Source: Chionis minor (taxonomy: Eukaryota; Chordata; Aves; Charadriiformes; Chionididae). Taken from it: DNA of 64,000 nucleotides. The position numbers and the translations under genes are program-made. This document shows, in pieces, positions 25,594 through 38,550 of this stretch. Every line of letters begins with the position of its first letter. Position 1 is the first letter of the stretch. The stretch is taken from contig VZSF01008862.1 in the NCBI GenBank assembly GCA_013398295.1, positions 1-64,000 on the forward strand. The letters are read 5' to 3'. Under the pieces are notes generated by a model. That model worked only from the letters and a program-made list of their open reading frames with translations. It had not been told where the DNA came from and searched no databases.

Positions 25594-27551
25594 GAATCCT
25601 GCAAACCCACGGTCATGATGTCCCTTTAAGTTGTGACATCTGTATGATATTAAACAGCACTCACTCCTCAGCACTGATTTTTTCCAAGTCCAAATTACCA
25701 GTGTCTTTTGCTTCATCCAAAGGAACAATTCCTACTCCACTGTCTCCAGGCATTGACAGAGTTCAGAGCAAAGCAAAAGTAGCTCTGACATCTCCAGAGA
25801 CTACAGCTCCAACACTTGGAGAGCCTGTGCCAGCTGTGAGCGTCACCACCCCAATTCCTCCCTCTGCGTGGCGTCCTGACTGCCTAACACAGACCCACTT
25901 CATGACCTGGTACTTTCCTGAAGTCTGAAGGACAAGGCCCTATCCCCTCAGCCCAAGAGGCATCTCAGGACACTAGCAGCATTATTCCAGTCGCAGTCCT
26001 CCTCTGAGGAAGACCAAAGAGTCAGCAGCTCACCACTGGCAGTTGTTGACAGCTGAAGACACTGGATCAGGCAAAACACATGCAAATGTGCCGTGAAATG
26101 CAATAGTTAAAAAGGTATGGGAGGAGATTGCCCTCTTTCTTTCCTCCCTCCTTTTTCGTGTTTTTTTTTTTCCTTCACTCAGCTGGTTAAATCAGCCTCT
26201 GTAATAAGAAGACTTATTCCACCCCACACAACACTGCCTTTTTTGAGGTATTGTCTCATTCACTTATGCTGTAAAACTATGTCAGGGTTTTAATTTAAAT
26301 ATGAAATCCAGTCTCCCTGTCTCTGTTTTCACATGTTCAGGATGTTTTTTTTCTTTTACTTTTAAACTTGTTGTGTATTAGTTGAGGCCACAACACTTGT
26401 GATAGGGAACCATGTCAGGGATTCCTGACTCCACAGTCCGGAAACAGATTTTACGGGAATAATGTGTGCAGCTGTAACCTCTGAAAGTAACCGCTGAATC
26501 TTGCAGAGAATTACTGTGGAGAAGAGGTTTCTCTCTGAGGAAATGTAAGCTTGCCTACAGCTCTTCTGGGTTTCTAACCCTCAGTTGTAAATCACTTAGG
26601 TATGGCACCCAAAATGATGGATTGAATCTGGGACTTCCTTCTTTGCCAGACCCTTTTCAAGACAGATTTTTAATCACATACAGATTTGGGACTTCTCCGT
26701 AAGAGAGGCGATGCCCATTGCTTCCCTGCTGTATGACACGTGCCCTTGTTGACATGCAGGTAATGCCACAGCGGAGCAGAGGCTTGCGTTTCTGCCTCTC
26801 CAGGCCAAGGTTTTTCTATGACTTCTGGTAGGTTGCCAGACTTCTGTACACTTCTGAGATTAAAAACCTGGCCAGTATGATCTCTTGTGCATCTAGACTC
26901 CAAGTTCTCATGATAAAAAGCTACACTTTTTTTCTGTCTTTTGTAAAGTACTTTCGATTGCTTGGGTCTTTTGTGTGCTGTAAATGATAATAACCGGACA
27001 ACAGGGAGGAAGACTTTGTGAGATAAGGGTCTCTTATTTCAGGATATGATGCTTTTTGTGTGTTAGGCCTCTTGAGTCTCTACAGACCAGGAGTACAAGG
27101 CAATTTAAGCTTATGCAAGTGCTTTTTCTGGAAGCAGCTGGCCTGGAAACAGACAGGAATGTTCTTAAAAAATTACTTATGCCTCTAACCAATAGTGCTG
27201 ATAATGTTGAAGGAGACTGCAGGGGACCGCCTGGGTGTCTTGCCTTCTACTGAATCTTGATGACTGAGCAGTAAACTGCAATAAAGACTGTTTCCAGGTA
27301 GATACAGCAATTCACATTCATTGTCCAATGCGGAAATACCAGTGCTTTATTCAGGTCACTGTCTTTTTCTCCTCACATCATGCCTTGAGGCTGAGAAGCT
27401 AGCAAAACTGATAAAAGGTGTGATTGACACCTCCTGTACTAACGCAAATCCTGTGTAAGATACTTGGAAAGTCCTAGATAAGTATCCAAACTGCAGATTC
27501 ATGAGTAGCCCTATTACTAACAGAAGTGAATTATATTATTTATTGACCAAA
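25594..27551. other. Unannotated DNA
   Basis: No family hallmark is visible. A 140-codon plus frame ends at 25928. A 65-codon plus frame at 27056-27253 is followed by an AATAAA at 27281, but it has no recognisable domain and no supported splice context. Both are left as non-coding. Confidence 0.45.
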
Positions 27552-28630
27552 AATCACAGAATCAGAGTGGTTGGAAGGGACCTCTGGAGATCATCTGGTC
27601 CAACACCCCTGCCAGAGGAGGCCCACCTACAGCAGGTTGCACAGGATGGCGTCCAGGCGGGTCTTGAATGTCTCCAGAGTTGGAGACGCCACCACCTCTC
27701 TGGGCAGCCTGTTCCAGTGCTCTGCCACCCTCAAAGGAAAGAAGTTTCTCCTCATGCTCAGATGGAACTTCTATATTCGATTTCATACCCATTGCCCCTT
27801 GTCCTATCACTGGGTACTGCCGAAAAAAGACTGGCCCCCTTCTCCTGGCACCCTCCCTTTAAGTACATATAAGCATTGATGAGATCCCTGCTCAGTCTTT
27901 TCCAGACTAAAGACACACAACTCCCTCAGCCTTTCCTCATAAGAAACATGTTCCAGCCCCCTAATCATCTTTGTAGCCCTTTGCTGGACCCTCTCCAGCA
28001 GTTCCCTGTCCTTCTTGAACCGGGGAGCCCAGAACTGTACACAGTACTCAAGTTGTGGCCTCACCAGGGCAGAGTAGAGGGGGAGGATGACCTCCCTCCA
28101 CCTGTTTGCCACACTCCTCTTAATGTACCCCAGGATGCCATTGGCCCTCTTGGCCACACGGGCACGTTGCTGACTCATGGTCATCCTGTTGTCCACCAGG
28201 ACTCCCAGGTCCCTCTCTGCAGAGCTGCTTTCCAGCAGGTCAGCCCCTCACCTGTACTGCTGCATGGGGTTATTCCTCCCCAGGTGCAGGACTCTACACT
28301 TCATTGCATTTCATATGGTTTCTCTCTGCCCAGCTCTCCAGCCTGTCCAGGTCATGCTGAATGGCAGCTCGGCCTTCCAGTGTGTCAGCCACCCCTCCCA
28401 GTTTCGTGTCATCAGCAAACTTGCTGACGGTACCTCCATCCCTTCATCCAGGTCATTGATGAATACATTGAACAGGGCTGGACCCAGCACTGACCGCTGG
28501 GGAACACCACTAGTTACAGGCCTCCAACTAGACTCTGCCCCACTGATCACAACCCTCTGAGACCTACCTGCTAACCAGTTTGCGATCCACCCCACTGTCC
28601 TTTCATCTAACCCACACTTCCTAAGCTTGC
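27552..28630 (-). mobile_element. CR1 LINE, 5'-truncated copy with C-terminal RT region and 3' end
   Basis: The left edge AATCACAGAATCAGAGTGG is the complement of the CR1 3' tail (CTGATTCTGTGATT), followed by the GGAAGGGACCTCTGGAGATCATCTGGTCCAAC core. The minus strand encodes CR1 ORF2 pieces: [30 protein letters not shown] and a 129-codon frame with [20 protein letters not shown] and [20 protein letters not shown]. The FADDT box of the reverse transcriptase is present in the DNA but out of frame with the preceding domain, so the copy cannot make active enzyme. It is very similar to the plus-strand copy at 35555-37231, with identical predicted residues over most of the C-terminal region. The 5' end is truncated near 28630. 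Confidence 0.95.
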
Positions 28631-31600
28631 TTACTTTAGATTTATAACGAAATACTTTAGATTTATAACTTTTCTCTAAAAACTTAAATTCTATTCTGAA
28701 AAAAATATGCTAGTTGGGAAGTTTATTTTCCCAGACACTATCTGCATTGAGAAAATGAACACTAGCTTGGGATCTCCCTTTACAAGTTTTGTTCACTTTT
28801 CAATAGGAACTTTGCATGGTTGTTACAGTTACACTTGAGGCCTGATATTCTGACCTAACAGTGATGAAACTTGGCTGTGACTGATACTCAAACCCAAATC
28901 TGTTCTGTGAGAAGTAGTAGTACGAGGAAAAGTGCATTCAGATGGAAATTGCTTTCAAAGGAATAATAAAATAGAATCCTGGGATCAGTGTGAAAACTGG
29001 AAACAAAAAAAAGCTCCTATAAAACATGTAATTAATTCTGTTGACAAATCATTATCTTTTTATTGCATTGTTTATGAACAGAAGAGATAAAGTTATCTAG
29101 CTAAAAGCTGCAGTGTTAATGCTACACTATATTTTATACTTGATTTTAGTTCACCCAACTTTCCATCCGCACACACGTACACAAAACTTGCCAGCAAGAC
29201 AAAAATATTCAAATTTAAAAAAAAACAACCCACCTTTAAAAGCTCCATTGGATATGCAGAAATTCTAGAGGATACAGAATATGTGTTCTGTTTTGCTATA
29301 TGGTGTGAATCTGTAAAAGGAGTGTTGAAACCACCAGGCAACATGCTACTCTCAAACCAACCAAGTAGGTGGTTGTACATGCAAGCAGATCATAGACACT
29401 TTCTGCTTTGCAGAAAACTACATATAGGTTGTGTCCTGGAAGACAGTATTAGCCTTGTGAGCTAAAGTGGTAGATTTCACTGGCAAAGCTGGGTATTAAT
29501 GTAGGCATGGATTTGCAGTAATTTGCTTTGCAATCTTTTTGTATGGATTAGAGTTAAATCAACTGTCTGATAAACCTGTTGGTATAAGAAGAAATCTGGA
29601 CTCCAGTTCTTGCATTTAGCATGGAGGTTGGGGATTTGTTGTGTGAATGTTAGAAACATGCTTTTAAAATGCGGATGGTACTGTCCTTTTTTGTCAAGTA
29701 CAAGTTTCATACATCTACATCGGTTATGATGAACCAACCATTTCAATTTGGTTGAAAATTTTCAACAATCAAATCTCTCCTATGGATTCTTTTGTATTTT
29801 AGCTAAGGGAAGTGCCTGGGGAGTTTACAACTCATGGTCCATTTTTGTCTTATCCAGATCTGAAATATGTATTTCATTCTCTTAGGTCAGTGCCAAAATG
29901 CATATCCTCCCACTCTCTTTAATTCTCTGTCCAGGAGCAAACAAAAAGTCATTGAAACTTTCCTTCAGCTTCACATGGGAATATATACCCACACCTCATA
30001 TTAGTATTCAACTTGAATAAGTAACATGCAGTTGTTCCTCTGCTCCTTTTTCATAGGCAAGTGAATGGCTTCCTCATTGCACATCAGAATGGCTTTCACA
30101 CACATACCATGTTTGTGTATTGCAAATTGCTTCATATCTAAAAGACAAGCTCTTAATCTGCAAAGCACTCAGAACACTTTCTAGCTTTGCAACACTGTCT
30201 GCTAATAATAATGCCTCTCTTACAATGCCATTTATTCCTGTACCAGGGAGTTTAGCCCCAATATCACTGCAAAAATTTCTGGCATGTTTTTACTGGAGCT
30301 TTCAGAATCCAGGCCTTGTATGAATGTCCAATGAATGAAAGTATTCTTATGAGCAGAGAGGATAATCTTAGACATTGATGGAATACATTCCCCATCATTA
30401 AAGTAAGTAACTATACTAATTAGCAGGAAGTTGTGCTAGATATACCACAAGCTAGAAAACTGTGAGCAAATGTATTTATTTAGGGAATTTTAAACTAGAG
30501 ATTTTTTCTCTTCATAGCTACTCAAATCTTATCAGCCTATTGTTTATTTATTTGCAAGCTGCATAAACAGGTGGGCATAGGAAAGACTGTTGAACTGCCT
30601 AGTTACTGTGGGTGAAACAGTGATGATAAAAGATCTGTGTAAAAAAAATTTCTCACCCAGATAAATTTACTGTCAGAGACTGAGCTGACACCTCTGCCTC
30701 ATCCCTCCTTGGAAGAGGAAAAAATGTGGAGAAAGGTGCCAGAAAGAAAATAAGACTCAGGTAATCTTCTAGATCCAGTCTCGAAATGCCACCACCCCAT
30801 GTGTGTTCTGCCAGTCTGAATGGGTGTTGGCATCGCAAGAGATACATGAAGAGCTTGAGAACAGATGGTGTGCCTTAAAACAAATACTTTTCATCTTTGT
30901 CTATGTAGATAGAACCATGGGTTTGGCACCTCTATTTTGTAGATGTTGTAATGAAGTATGAAATACATGTATCCTCTTATGGAGTGCAAATAAGATGAAG
31001 GCCATCTATATGAGAATACTGTGTAACGCAGTAATCAATTTCTTATTGTAGAAGGTTTGCATTCATAAGAAAAATCATGTACAAACTGCTGTAACAGCTG
31101 AAGGGACAAGTCTTGGATGCATTGCCTTCTCTAACACTGGCTAGAGAAATGGAAAACTTTTTAAATGAGAGGTACAAATAGTTTCTGGAGAACCCCCAAG
31201 CTTGAAGGAATCTGGAGCAACTGGCTTCTTTTGTTCCATTGCTGAGACAACAAGAAAAGCTGGAGAGGTTTGGGGGCTTTCTGGAGGATTAAGGTTTTTT
31301 TGAGGAGGGAGGTGAATTGGTTTTGTTTGGGGCTTTTTTGTTCTGGGTTGCAACTCCAGCAACCATTCTCACACAGACCGTATATGCTGTACAGTACTCT
31401 TTATGTAAAGTATTACATTTTAGTAACTGTTCAGATGTCTAGGTGGTGACAGCACTTTACTTCGAATTTACCTATTATTGTAAGGTTGCTTCAGCTGTCT
31501 CCTTTTCCAAATCATTATTCAGGTATACATGTGAATGTGTTAAATTATATTTCTGTGCTGAAATCCTTGGAATAAGATCCTGACCCGTAGATTTAGTGCA

Positions 31601-33360
31601 TTTCATGTAAAATAAACAGTGTCTTGGTTTTAGATATTCAGCATGTCTGTTAATTTTAACCCAACCGCAAAAATAAAATTAAAAAAAAAATTTCTTTGTC
31701 TCAAATATGTCAGCACTGCAGAAGGATAGATAGGAGTTGCACAGAGTCCAAAAATCTTATGCAACAAACTAAACTGCTGGTGTTCTTCAGGCCCAAGTGA
31801 CTGCTTTATGTGTCAGTGGTTGATTCAGCTCAGACTGAGCTGCAGTAACATTTTTATAGCTTTATCATACAAACTGTGCTTTCTTCCCATTTTCAGTCCC
31901 TCTTTGTTTCCTTGGGCTGGTGTGATCAACTTTCATGGATAGACCAGAAGGAAAATAAACAGAATATTTGTCAAACTCATCAGAGCACTTCCTTCCAAAC
32001 CTGCCTGTTCATAACCAGCTGGGTTTTGCATCTCCTCTAAATATGCTCAAAAGGTTTTGAGAAGTAGGAAGGCTTTGCATTTGCCTTCAATTTAAGAAGT
32101 TTTTTTGTGTCTTTTAGAGAATTGAAGCTGTTAACATTCATCAGAAACTAATGGGGTAAAGCTGGAATTCAGTGATGGGACATTCTGCCCAGCAAAGCAT
32201 TGGTGATGGGCAAAATAATCTTGTAGCTGTGCCAGCAAGTGCAAAGAAACTTCAGCACAACTAGCACCGAAGTAACTTCCAGGAACCTAAGCTGCTGTTT
32301 AAAAAAATACCTTTGCTCTATGTCTTTCAACCAATGTTGCAGAGCGGGTGAGGGAAGAGAGGATCACACATGTTTCTCAGTTCCTCACATCCTTCCTCCC
32401 TCTCCCATTTGTAGCATAATTTAGACCAATTTTCTATAGTAGTTCAAGGTAATATATTACACTCTTGGTACATATATGCATTCCTTCTCATTTCACTGAT
32501 AGGGAAGTAACTTCTGACTGGAAAAGCAGCTAGCCAGAGAGAATGTTGGCCTAAATTCCCATGACATTACTCATCCAAGACTGTCTGGTGTCCAAACACT
32601 CAATTCACATTCTGTAGGAATTTTGTGGTAGAAGTGTAATAATCCATTAATAAATGTAGATAACATATTTGACATAAAACCCTCATCTTCAGAGAAAAAA
32701 TACCTGATCAATGGTTATATGAGACAGTTATTGGCCCAAGGGAAAACAATGCTATCTAACCAAAAACGGGGAAGAATAGTCACCTTTCTCTGAATGGTGA
32801 CAAATTACTTACCAGAGCAAAAAAGAGAAGATAGAAGGGAAATCACTCTTGTTGATCTGTGATTGTGATGCTTAAAAATATCTATAAGAGCCATGAAGCA
32901 TGGGGTAGGTCACACTCAGCCAGCACTCTAAGAGCTAGCTGATTTTAACAATCTTCTGCCTATGGTACAGTAAGGGAAATGGAACACCAAGAAATTTAGG
33001 CAACGTGAGACCTGTAAAAGAAGAACCAGTCATTTGATCAGGATAGTCATGGGAGGCTCTGTCAAGACTTCATATTCACTGAAATCAATACATAAATCCT
33101 TTTTTTTTGGCTTAGTCACAGTGAAACTTCTATTTTTGCATCTCCCTCCTTAACGAGTAATTTAGTTTAATATCAGTTCATTTATTTTCCAAGGGATGAT
33201 TTCCAAACCTGAGAATCTGCTCAGCTGGCAAGCTCCAAGGCATTGGAGAAGTGGTCACAGTGCCAACAATACTGAGGGCACCTTTTCAACTTCATCATCC
33301 AGTGCAGTTACACTGGCTTATAGACCTGATGCAAACCTGGCTCTAGTGGAAAGGACTGTA

Positions 33361-33410
33361 GAATAGCATAGCATAGCATAGCATAGCATAGCATAGCATA
33401 GCATAGCATA
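33361..33410 (+). repeat. (ATAGC)n pentanucleotide microsatellite
   Basis: About nine to ten copies of the pentamer ATAGC, followed by degenerating units (GAATAGAACGGAATAC). Confidence 0.95.
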
Positions 33411-35175
33411 GAATAGAACGGAATACTTGTCTCATACTTATCTTGAATGATCTTATTAATGTGAGAGACAGGGAATAACAACAAGGCTGTGGTTCATGTG
33501 GCAGGTTTTCATGACACTGTCCATCATCCTGAGCACAGATTAAGTGGTTTAGGAATGGTAACCTAATTCAGCAGTGCATTTCGTTAAGGTGTTCAAGTAT
33601 CACTTACAATGGATGAGTAGCTTTAGAAATAATGGAAACTACAAGAAGACTTTACAGTCAGAAGAGGCAGAAACTGCAGTGTGACGCTTCTGCCTGTAAT
33701 GATTTTCAGTGCAGACAGTTTCAGTCTCTGCAGATGTCAGATGATTTTAAAGGCATTTATACATAGCTAATGGTGGTATAGTGACTGACACTACCGTGAA
33801 GTCTGAGATTTTGTAATATCATTGGGCCACTTAGGTGAAGGTCATGTATTTAAATTGCCTATAACTCCCGTTAATGCTGGGAGTAGCATGTACACACCAA
33901 ACAGAGATGGTATGTTTAAGTGTTTCTTTTCCAAGGACATCTCTAGGGAAATGTATACCTCTCTACCTATGGTTACTCTTTAGAAATGACAGCCAGAACT
34001 AACCTGAGTAGCAAGCACCTGCTGTCTTTAGCATTTCCAAAAAAATATTTCTGCTGCAGGAATTGTTTCTAATTAACACTACTTGAAGGATGGTGTATGT
34101 TAACCTAAGGTACTTCCTCTAAGGGTTTTTCTCCTTCACCATTCTGCTTTAATGTACCTTATTGTTGCACTAGTATGTTGACTTTCAACTGTTGTGACCT
34201 CTGTAAAAACCGAGTGACATCTAACAGCTCCATATGGACAGCCTTATCTTGGATGAAACACAGACTGGACTGTGATCTGCTCTATTCTTACTCTAAGCAA
34301 AACTACTTTTATGAGGTTTTCAGAGAACATCTTTATTTTCAAATGCTTGTGCTATACAATACAATCCTGTACTGGCTGGCACAGAAGATATGTAAAAGAA
34401 AACACTGGAGGAATTCCAAATTTATATGGTAAAGAAAACATTGAAATAGCAGTGAAACCAATAGGAGCAACAATCTTCAAGACCATATTTCTCAGTGGAA
34501 AACAGTCAGGGTCTACAAGAGAGACCATGGTCAGATGTTGCGTTCCTACTGTAATGTCACTATGCAGTATAGGAAAGATTTGGAAATGTCTTAAATACAC
34601 TGATCAGCTATTGTTGCCTGTGTTTCCCTCTAAGCACCACACAGCCAACAAAACCACTGATGTTTTTGACCTCTTGCACGTTATACCTTTCATGAGCAAG
34701 CATGCATTATCCCTTTGCATGGTGGGAACAGTGTGCCACTTTGAAATAGCTTGAGTGCTCAATTTTGGCTCTGCTTCCATCATTCAACTTATACTGACTG
34801 ATTTTAAATAAATTCCACTTGTCTTTTGTACAGCCACATTTTCAAATCCTTCAGGAGGCTGAATTCCCAAACATTCACATCTAGACTGGAAGAAAGTAAC
34901 AGCAGAAATGGTTGAGCTTGTAGGAAAATTTACTGTCGTGAAGAGCTCCTTCCAAGCAGTCTGAAGTCTTCATTCACAGGCAGTCAGAAATCTAGACTTA
35001 CATCTGCATTATGTAGTTTCTCACCCCCGTTCTATTTTTAACTTAATCAGAGTTTGTTTGAATCTGAGACGTGCACGCTGATGAGATTTAGATGAATCCC
35101 AGAAAACATCTTGCAGCACTGGTTAGGCAATAGCATCTTGACTAGACTCAATACGGTCCACAATAAGTTTCTTTT

Positions 35176-35203
35176 CCTTTTTTTTTTTTGGGGGGGGGGG
35201 GGG
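35176..35203 (+). repeat. T-run followed by G14 homopolymer
   Basis: Roughly 14 T residues are followed directly by 14 G residues (35190-35203), then AAGGGG. Homopolymers of this length are prone to length error in assembly. Confidence 0.9.
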
Positions 35204-35252
35204 AAGGGGTTATTTTTTCTTTGTTTTTGCTGAGAAAGGACTAGCAGCAACT

Positions 35253-35273
35253 CTTTTTTTTTTTTTTTTTTTT
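35253..35273 (+). repeat. Poly-T tract
   Basis: A run of about 21 T residues. It might be the complement of a poly-A tail, but no retrocopy was recognised beside it. Confidence 0.9.
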
Positions 35274-35406
35274 AAATATTACTCCAACACAGTTTACCAA
35301 AGAATGGTCTAAGGCAAGTTTAGAGCACTTAAAAACACCTACTGAACTGAGGTCACTGAGAAATGTAATCCCAAAAGCCATAGCATCAAATACTTGAAAT
35401 ATCTAT

Positions 35407-35554
35407 TGTCCTGGTTCTGGCGGGGACAGGGTTAATTTCTGGCACGGACAAAGGTATTCCATACCACAGGACACCATGCCCAGCCTACAGTGGAGAGCTG
35501 ACCAGGGGAGAGGGCAGCAAGTTGCTGCTTGGGAGTGGGCTGGGGCTGGTGCCG
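35407..35554 (+). mobile_element. 5' part of an ERV LTR, interrupted by a CR1 insertion
   Basis: Begins TGTCCTGGTTCTGGCGGGG and tracks the LTR at 23630-23992 (read on its own strand) through GGTATTC.ATACCA and AAGTTGCTGCTTGGGAG. Similarity stops where CR1 coding sequence begins at about 35555. About 22 bases after the CR1 3' end (37231-37253) resemble the next LTR segment, suggesting that CR1 landed inside this LTR. The 105-codon frame 35476-35793 fuses LTR sequence to CR1 reverse-transcriptase sequence and is not a natural gene. Confidence 0.7.
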
Positions 35555-37231
35555 TGGTGACAGATGATGCAGAGAAAGCAGAATTTCTGAATGCCTTCTT
35601 TGCTTCAGTCTTCGCTGCTCAGGCCAGCCCTGAGGAGTCACAGACTTTGCAGGTAACAAAGAAAGTCTGGAGGAAGGAAGACTTTCCTTTAGTTGAGGAG
35701 AATCAAGTTAGAGACCAGCTAAGTAAACTGGACATGCACAAGTTCCTGGGTCCTGATGGGACGCACCCACGAGAGCTGAGGGAGCTGGCATAAGCCGTTG
35801 GTGGGCCACTCTCCGTCATCTTTGAAAGGTCCTGCAGAACAGGCGAGGTGTCTGAGGACTGGAGTAAAGCCAATGTCACTCCAGTTTTCAAAAAGGGCAA
35901 GAAAGAAGATCCAGGAAAACACAGGGCAATCAGCCTTACCTCCATCCCTGGAAAGATGATGGAACAGCATCTCCAGGCATCTGGAAGAACAGAAGGTTAT
36001 CAGAAGTAGTCAACATGAATTCACCAAGGGGAAGTCGTGTCTGACTAATCTGGTAGCCTTCTACGATGGCATGACTGGATGCAAAGGTGAAGGGAGGGCA
36101 GTAGATATTATCTACCTTGACTTCAACAAGACTTTCAACACTGTCTCTTACGGCTTCCTCATAAGCAAGATTAGGAATTCTGGGTTAGATAAATGGACAG
36201 TGGGGTGAATTGGAAACTGTCTGGTAGACAGAGCTCAGAGGGTTGTGATCAGTGGGGCAGTCTAGTTGCAGGCCTGTAACTAGTGGTGTTCCCCGGCGGT
36301 CAGTGCTGGGTCCAGCCCTGTTCAATGTATTCATCAATGACCTGGATGAAGGGATGGAGGTACCGTCAGCAAGTTTGCTGATGACACGAAACTGGGAGGG
36401 GTGGCTGACACACCAGAAGGCTGAGCTGCCATTCAGCGTGACCTGGACAGGCTGGAGAGCTGGGCAGAGAGAAACCATATGAAATGCAATGAAGTGTAGA
36501 GTCCTGCACCTGGGGAGGAATAACCCCATGCAGCAGTACAGGTGAGGGGCTGACCTGCTGGAAAGCAGCTCTGCGAGAGACAGACCTGGGAGTCCTGGTG
36601 GACAACAGGATGACCATGAGCCAGCAACGTGCCCGTGTGGCCAAGAGGGCCAATGGCATCCTGGGGTACATCAAGAGGAGTGTGGCAAACAGGTGGAGGG
36701 AGGTCATCCTCCCCCTCTACTCTGCCCTGGTGAACGCTGTGTACAGTTCTGGGCTCCCCGGTTCAAGAAGGACAGGGAACTGCTGGAGAGGGTCCAGCAA
36801 AGGGCTACAAAGATGATTAGGGGGCTGGAACATGTTTCTTATGAGGAAAGGCTGAGGGAGTTGTGTGTCTTTAGTCTGGAAAAGACTGAGCAGGGATCTC
36901 ATCAATGCTTATATGTACTTAAAGGGAGGGTGCCAGGAGAAGGGGGCCAGTCTTTTTTCGGCAGTACCCAGTGATAGGACAAGGGGCAATGGGTATGAAA
37001 TCGAATATAGAAGTTCCATCTCAACGGGAGGAGAAACTTTCCTTTGAGGGTGGCAGAGCACTGGAACAGGCTGCCCAGAGAGGTGGTGGAGTCTCCAACT
37101 CTGGAGACATTCCAAACCCGCCTGGACGCCATCCTGTGCAACCTGCTGTAGGTGGGCCTCCTCTGGCAGGGGTGTTGGACCAGATGATCTCCAGAGGTCC
37201 CTTCCAACCACTCTGATTCTGTGATTCTGTG
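35555..37231 (+). mobile_element. CR1 LINE, 5'-truncated, about 1.7 kb with reverse-transcriptase domain
   Basis: The sequence encodes in order: AEKAEFLNAFFASVF (endonuclease-RT linker), LGPDGTHPRELRELA and a stop (early RT), SEDWSKANVTPVFKKG, AISLTSIPGKMMEQ, FTKGKSCLTNLVAFYDGM, motif A as YLDFNKTFNTV (first aspartate kept; the usual FDTV is FNTV), then [35 protein letters not shown] and the C-terminal region. It ends with the CR1 3' core and the tail CTGATTCTGTGATTCTGTG at 37231. The FADDT box is out of frame. Relative to the 27552 copy a 16-base segment is replaced by 3 bases near 36733, causing a further frameshift. Stops are numerous. The copy is inactive. Confidence 0.95.
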
Positions 37232-38216
37232 TTTGGTGTGCAATGGGAAGGCGAACTCCCACAAAAATCTGAAGTTCAAAGGAACTCAGTAGCCTGACAG
37301 GCTATTTGTTGCAAATATCCAGAACTGTGGCATATCTAGGAATATATACACCACTTTCCTACCCAAAGGATTACTGTTTTGATGCTGATGGTGTAAAAAC
37401 AGTAAAACCAGAAGCATTGCAAATCCATAGGTCTTCAGTTAGCAGCTTAGGGAGTATACGATCCTGAATATTACAACTCAGTGTCATCTTCTGACTTAGG
37501 AGACCGGATTCTGTGACTTAGACAGTCTGAAATGCTTATAAGAGTGCAGCACCAGAAGTTCAGGTCAGTACTTAGGTTATCAGGACCAATCTACAAAAAC
37601 CATAATAAAAACTTCCAAACTTTTCAAGTTCATTTATTTGTTTTAAAAGTTCTGGAATGTATTGGGAAAAAATGAAATCTTTTGGAAATTTTCAATTGTT
37701 TTTGTTGGACTTGTTCCATCTATCTGTGCCATATCTGTACTGTTGACAAATGATTTAATCTTCATCAGCATTGTTACAAGGCCTGTTTAATGAATTAATA
37801 ATTGTCTAATTATTTCCAAGTGCGAATTTTAAATTCATAGTTTTAATCTGTTACAATGACTATAAAATTCTACTGCCTGTGTAGCTTTTAGATAGAGTGA
37901 CCAGGTTCATTTTTCATTCCTGTTCACTTATTTTTATCAGCTAGCAATTAACCTTGAGTAACTGCTTTATTGAAAACATACACTTATTTGTGACAGTTCA
38001 TTTGAAGTGCAAATGTATTTCCAGAACTTCTTTCCATTTCACAGAACTTTCAGTTAATCGCTTTACTACGCAGCCTTTCAGGCTATAGTCACAAAGGAAT
38101 GCTGTGAATTATAATAAAAAGAGTACTAGAAAGAAAATACTGAACAGAAATAGAAAAGCTGCCAATTGATGAATAAATGAGTTATCAGTGAGATCAGGAC
38201 TGAGATTTATTTTCGC
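37232..38216. other. Unannotated AT-rich DNA
   Basis: After a possible short LTR remnant (37231-37253) the sequence is AT-rich with no recognisable gene or repeat. Confidence 0.5.
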
Positions 38217-38460
38217 GGTGGGTTGTTGTTGGATAGCCAAGCAGCTCTATCAGTCCTCCTTCATCAAAAGGACAGGGGAAGAAAAATATGAAATGCTCAT
38301 GGGCTGAAATAAGGATAGGGAGGTTACTTACCATTTACCATCACAGGTAAAACAGATTTGACTTGGTGGAATAAATTTAATTTATTGCAAATTAATGGTA
38401 AAGAAGTAGAATAGTGAGAAAGAAAAACTGAAACTGGAACTAAAACTTAAGCTTAAGCAT
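38217..38460 (-). mobile_element. ERV LTR fragment, same family as 22002-22916
   Basis: From GGTGGGTTGTTGTTGG onward the sequence aligns by eye with the first 250 bases of the 22002 element: CCAAGCAGCTCTATCA, GGACAGGGGAAGAAAAATA, ATAGGGAGGTTACTTACC and AATTTATTGCAAATTAAT blocks occur in the same order. Similarity fades near 38460, so only one end of the LTR survives. No internal retroviral sequence is seen. Confidence 0.6.
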
Positions 38461-38550
38461 AAAAATAGGTGGATATGACAGCATGCATGTGAATGGATGA
38501 AAAAATCAAAGTTATTTTGAAATAAAAATCAAATTCCAATTGAAAGTTCT

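Larger units (their letters stand above)
28631..35406. other. Unannotated AT-rich DNA
   Basis: Starts with a 17-bp direct repeat of period 21 at 28632-28669. It includes an (ATAGC)n microsatellite near 33.36 kb, homopolymers at 35176-35203 and 35253-35273, and T/G-rich sequence near 31300-31350. A 160-codon plus frame (34272-34754) has no recognisable domain. No host exon identified. Confidence 0.5.

Noticed and set aside
27056..27286. 65-codon frame followed by AATAAA as a possible terminal exon
   Set aside because: No protein family recognised, and AATAAA is common in AT-rich DNA; no upstream exon could be supported.
27876..28427. 183-codon plus frame
   Set aside because: It is the antisense of the CR1 reverse-transcriptase region.
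34272..34754. 160-codon plus frame
   Set aside because: No recognisable domain, no supported splice sites, AT-rich surroundings; treated as chance.
35476..35793. 105-codon frame that looks like a fused protein
   Set aside because: It is a read-through from LTR sequence into CR1 ORF2 and reflects nested insertion, not a host gene.
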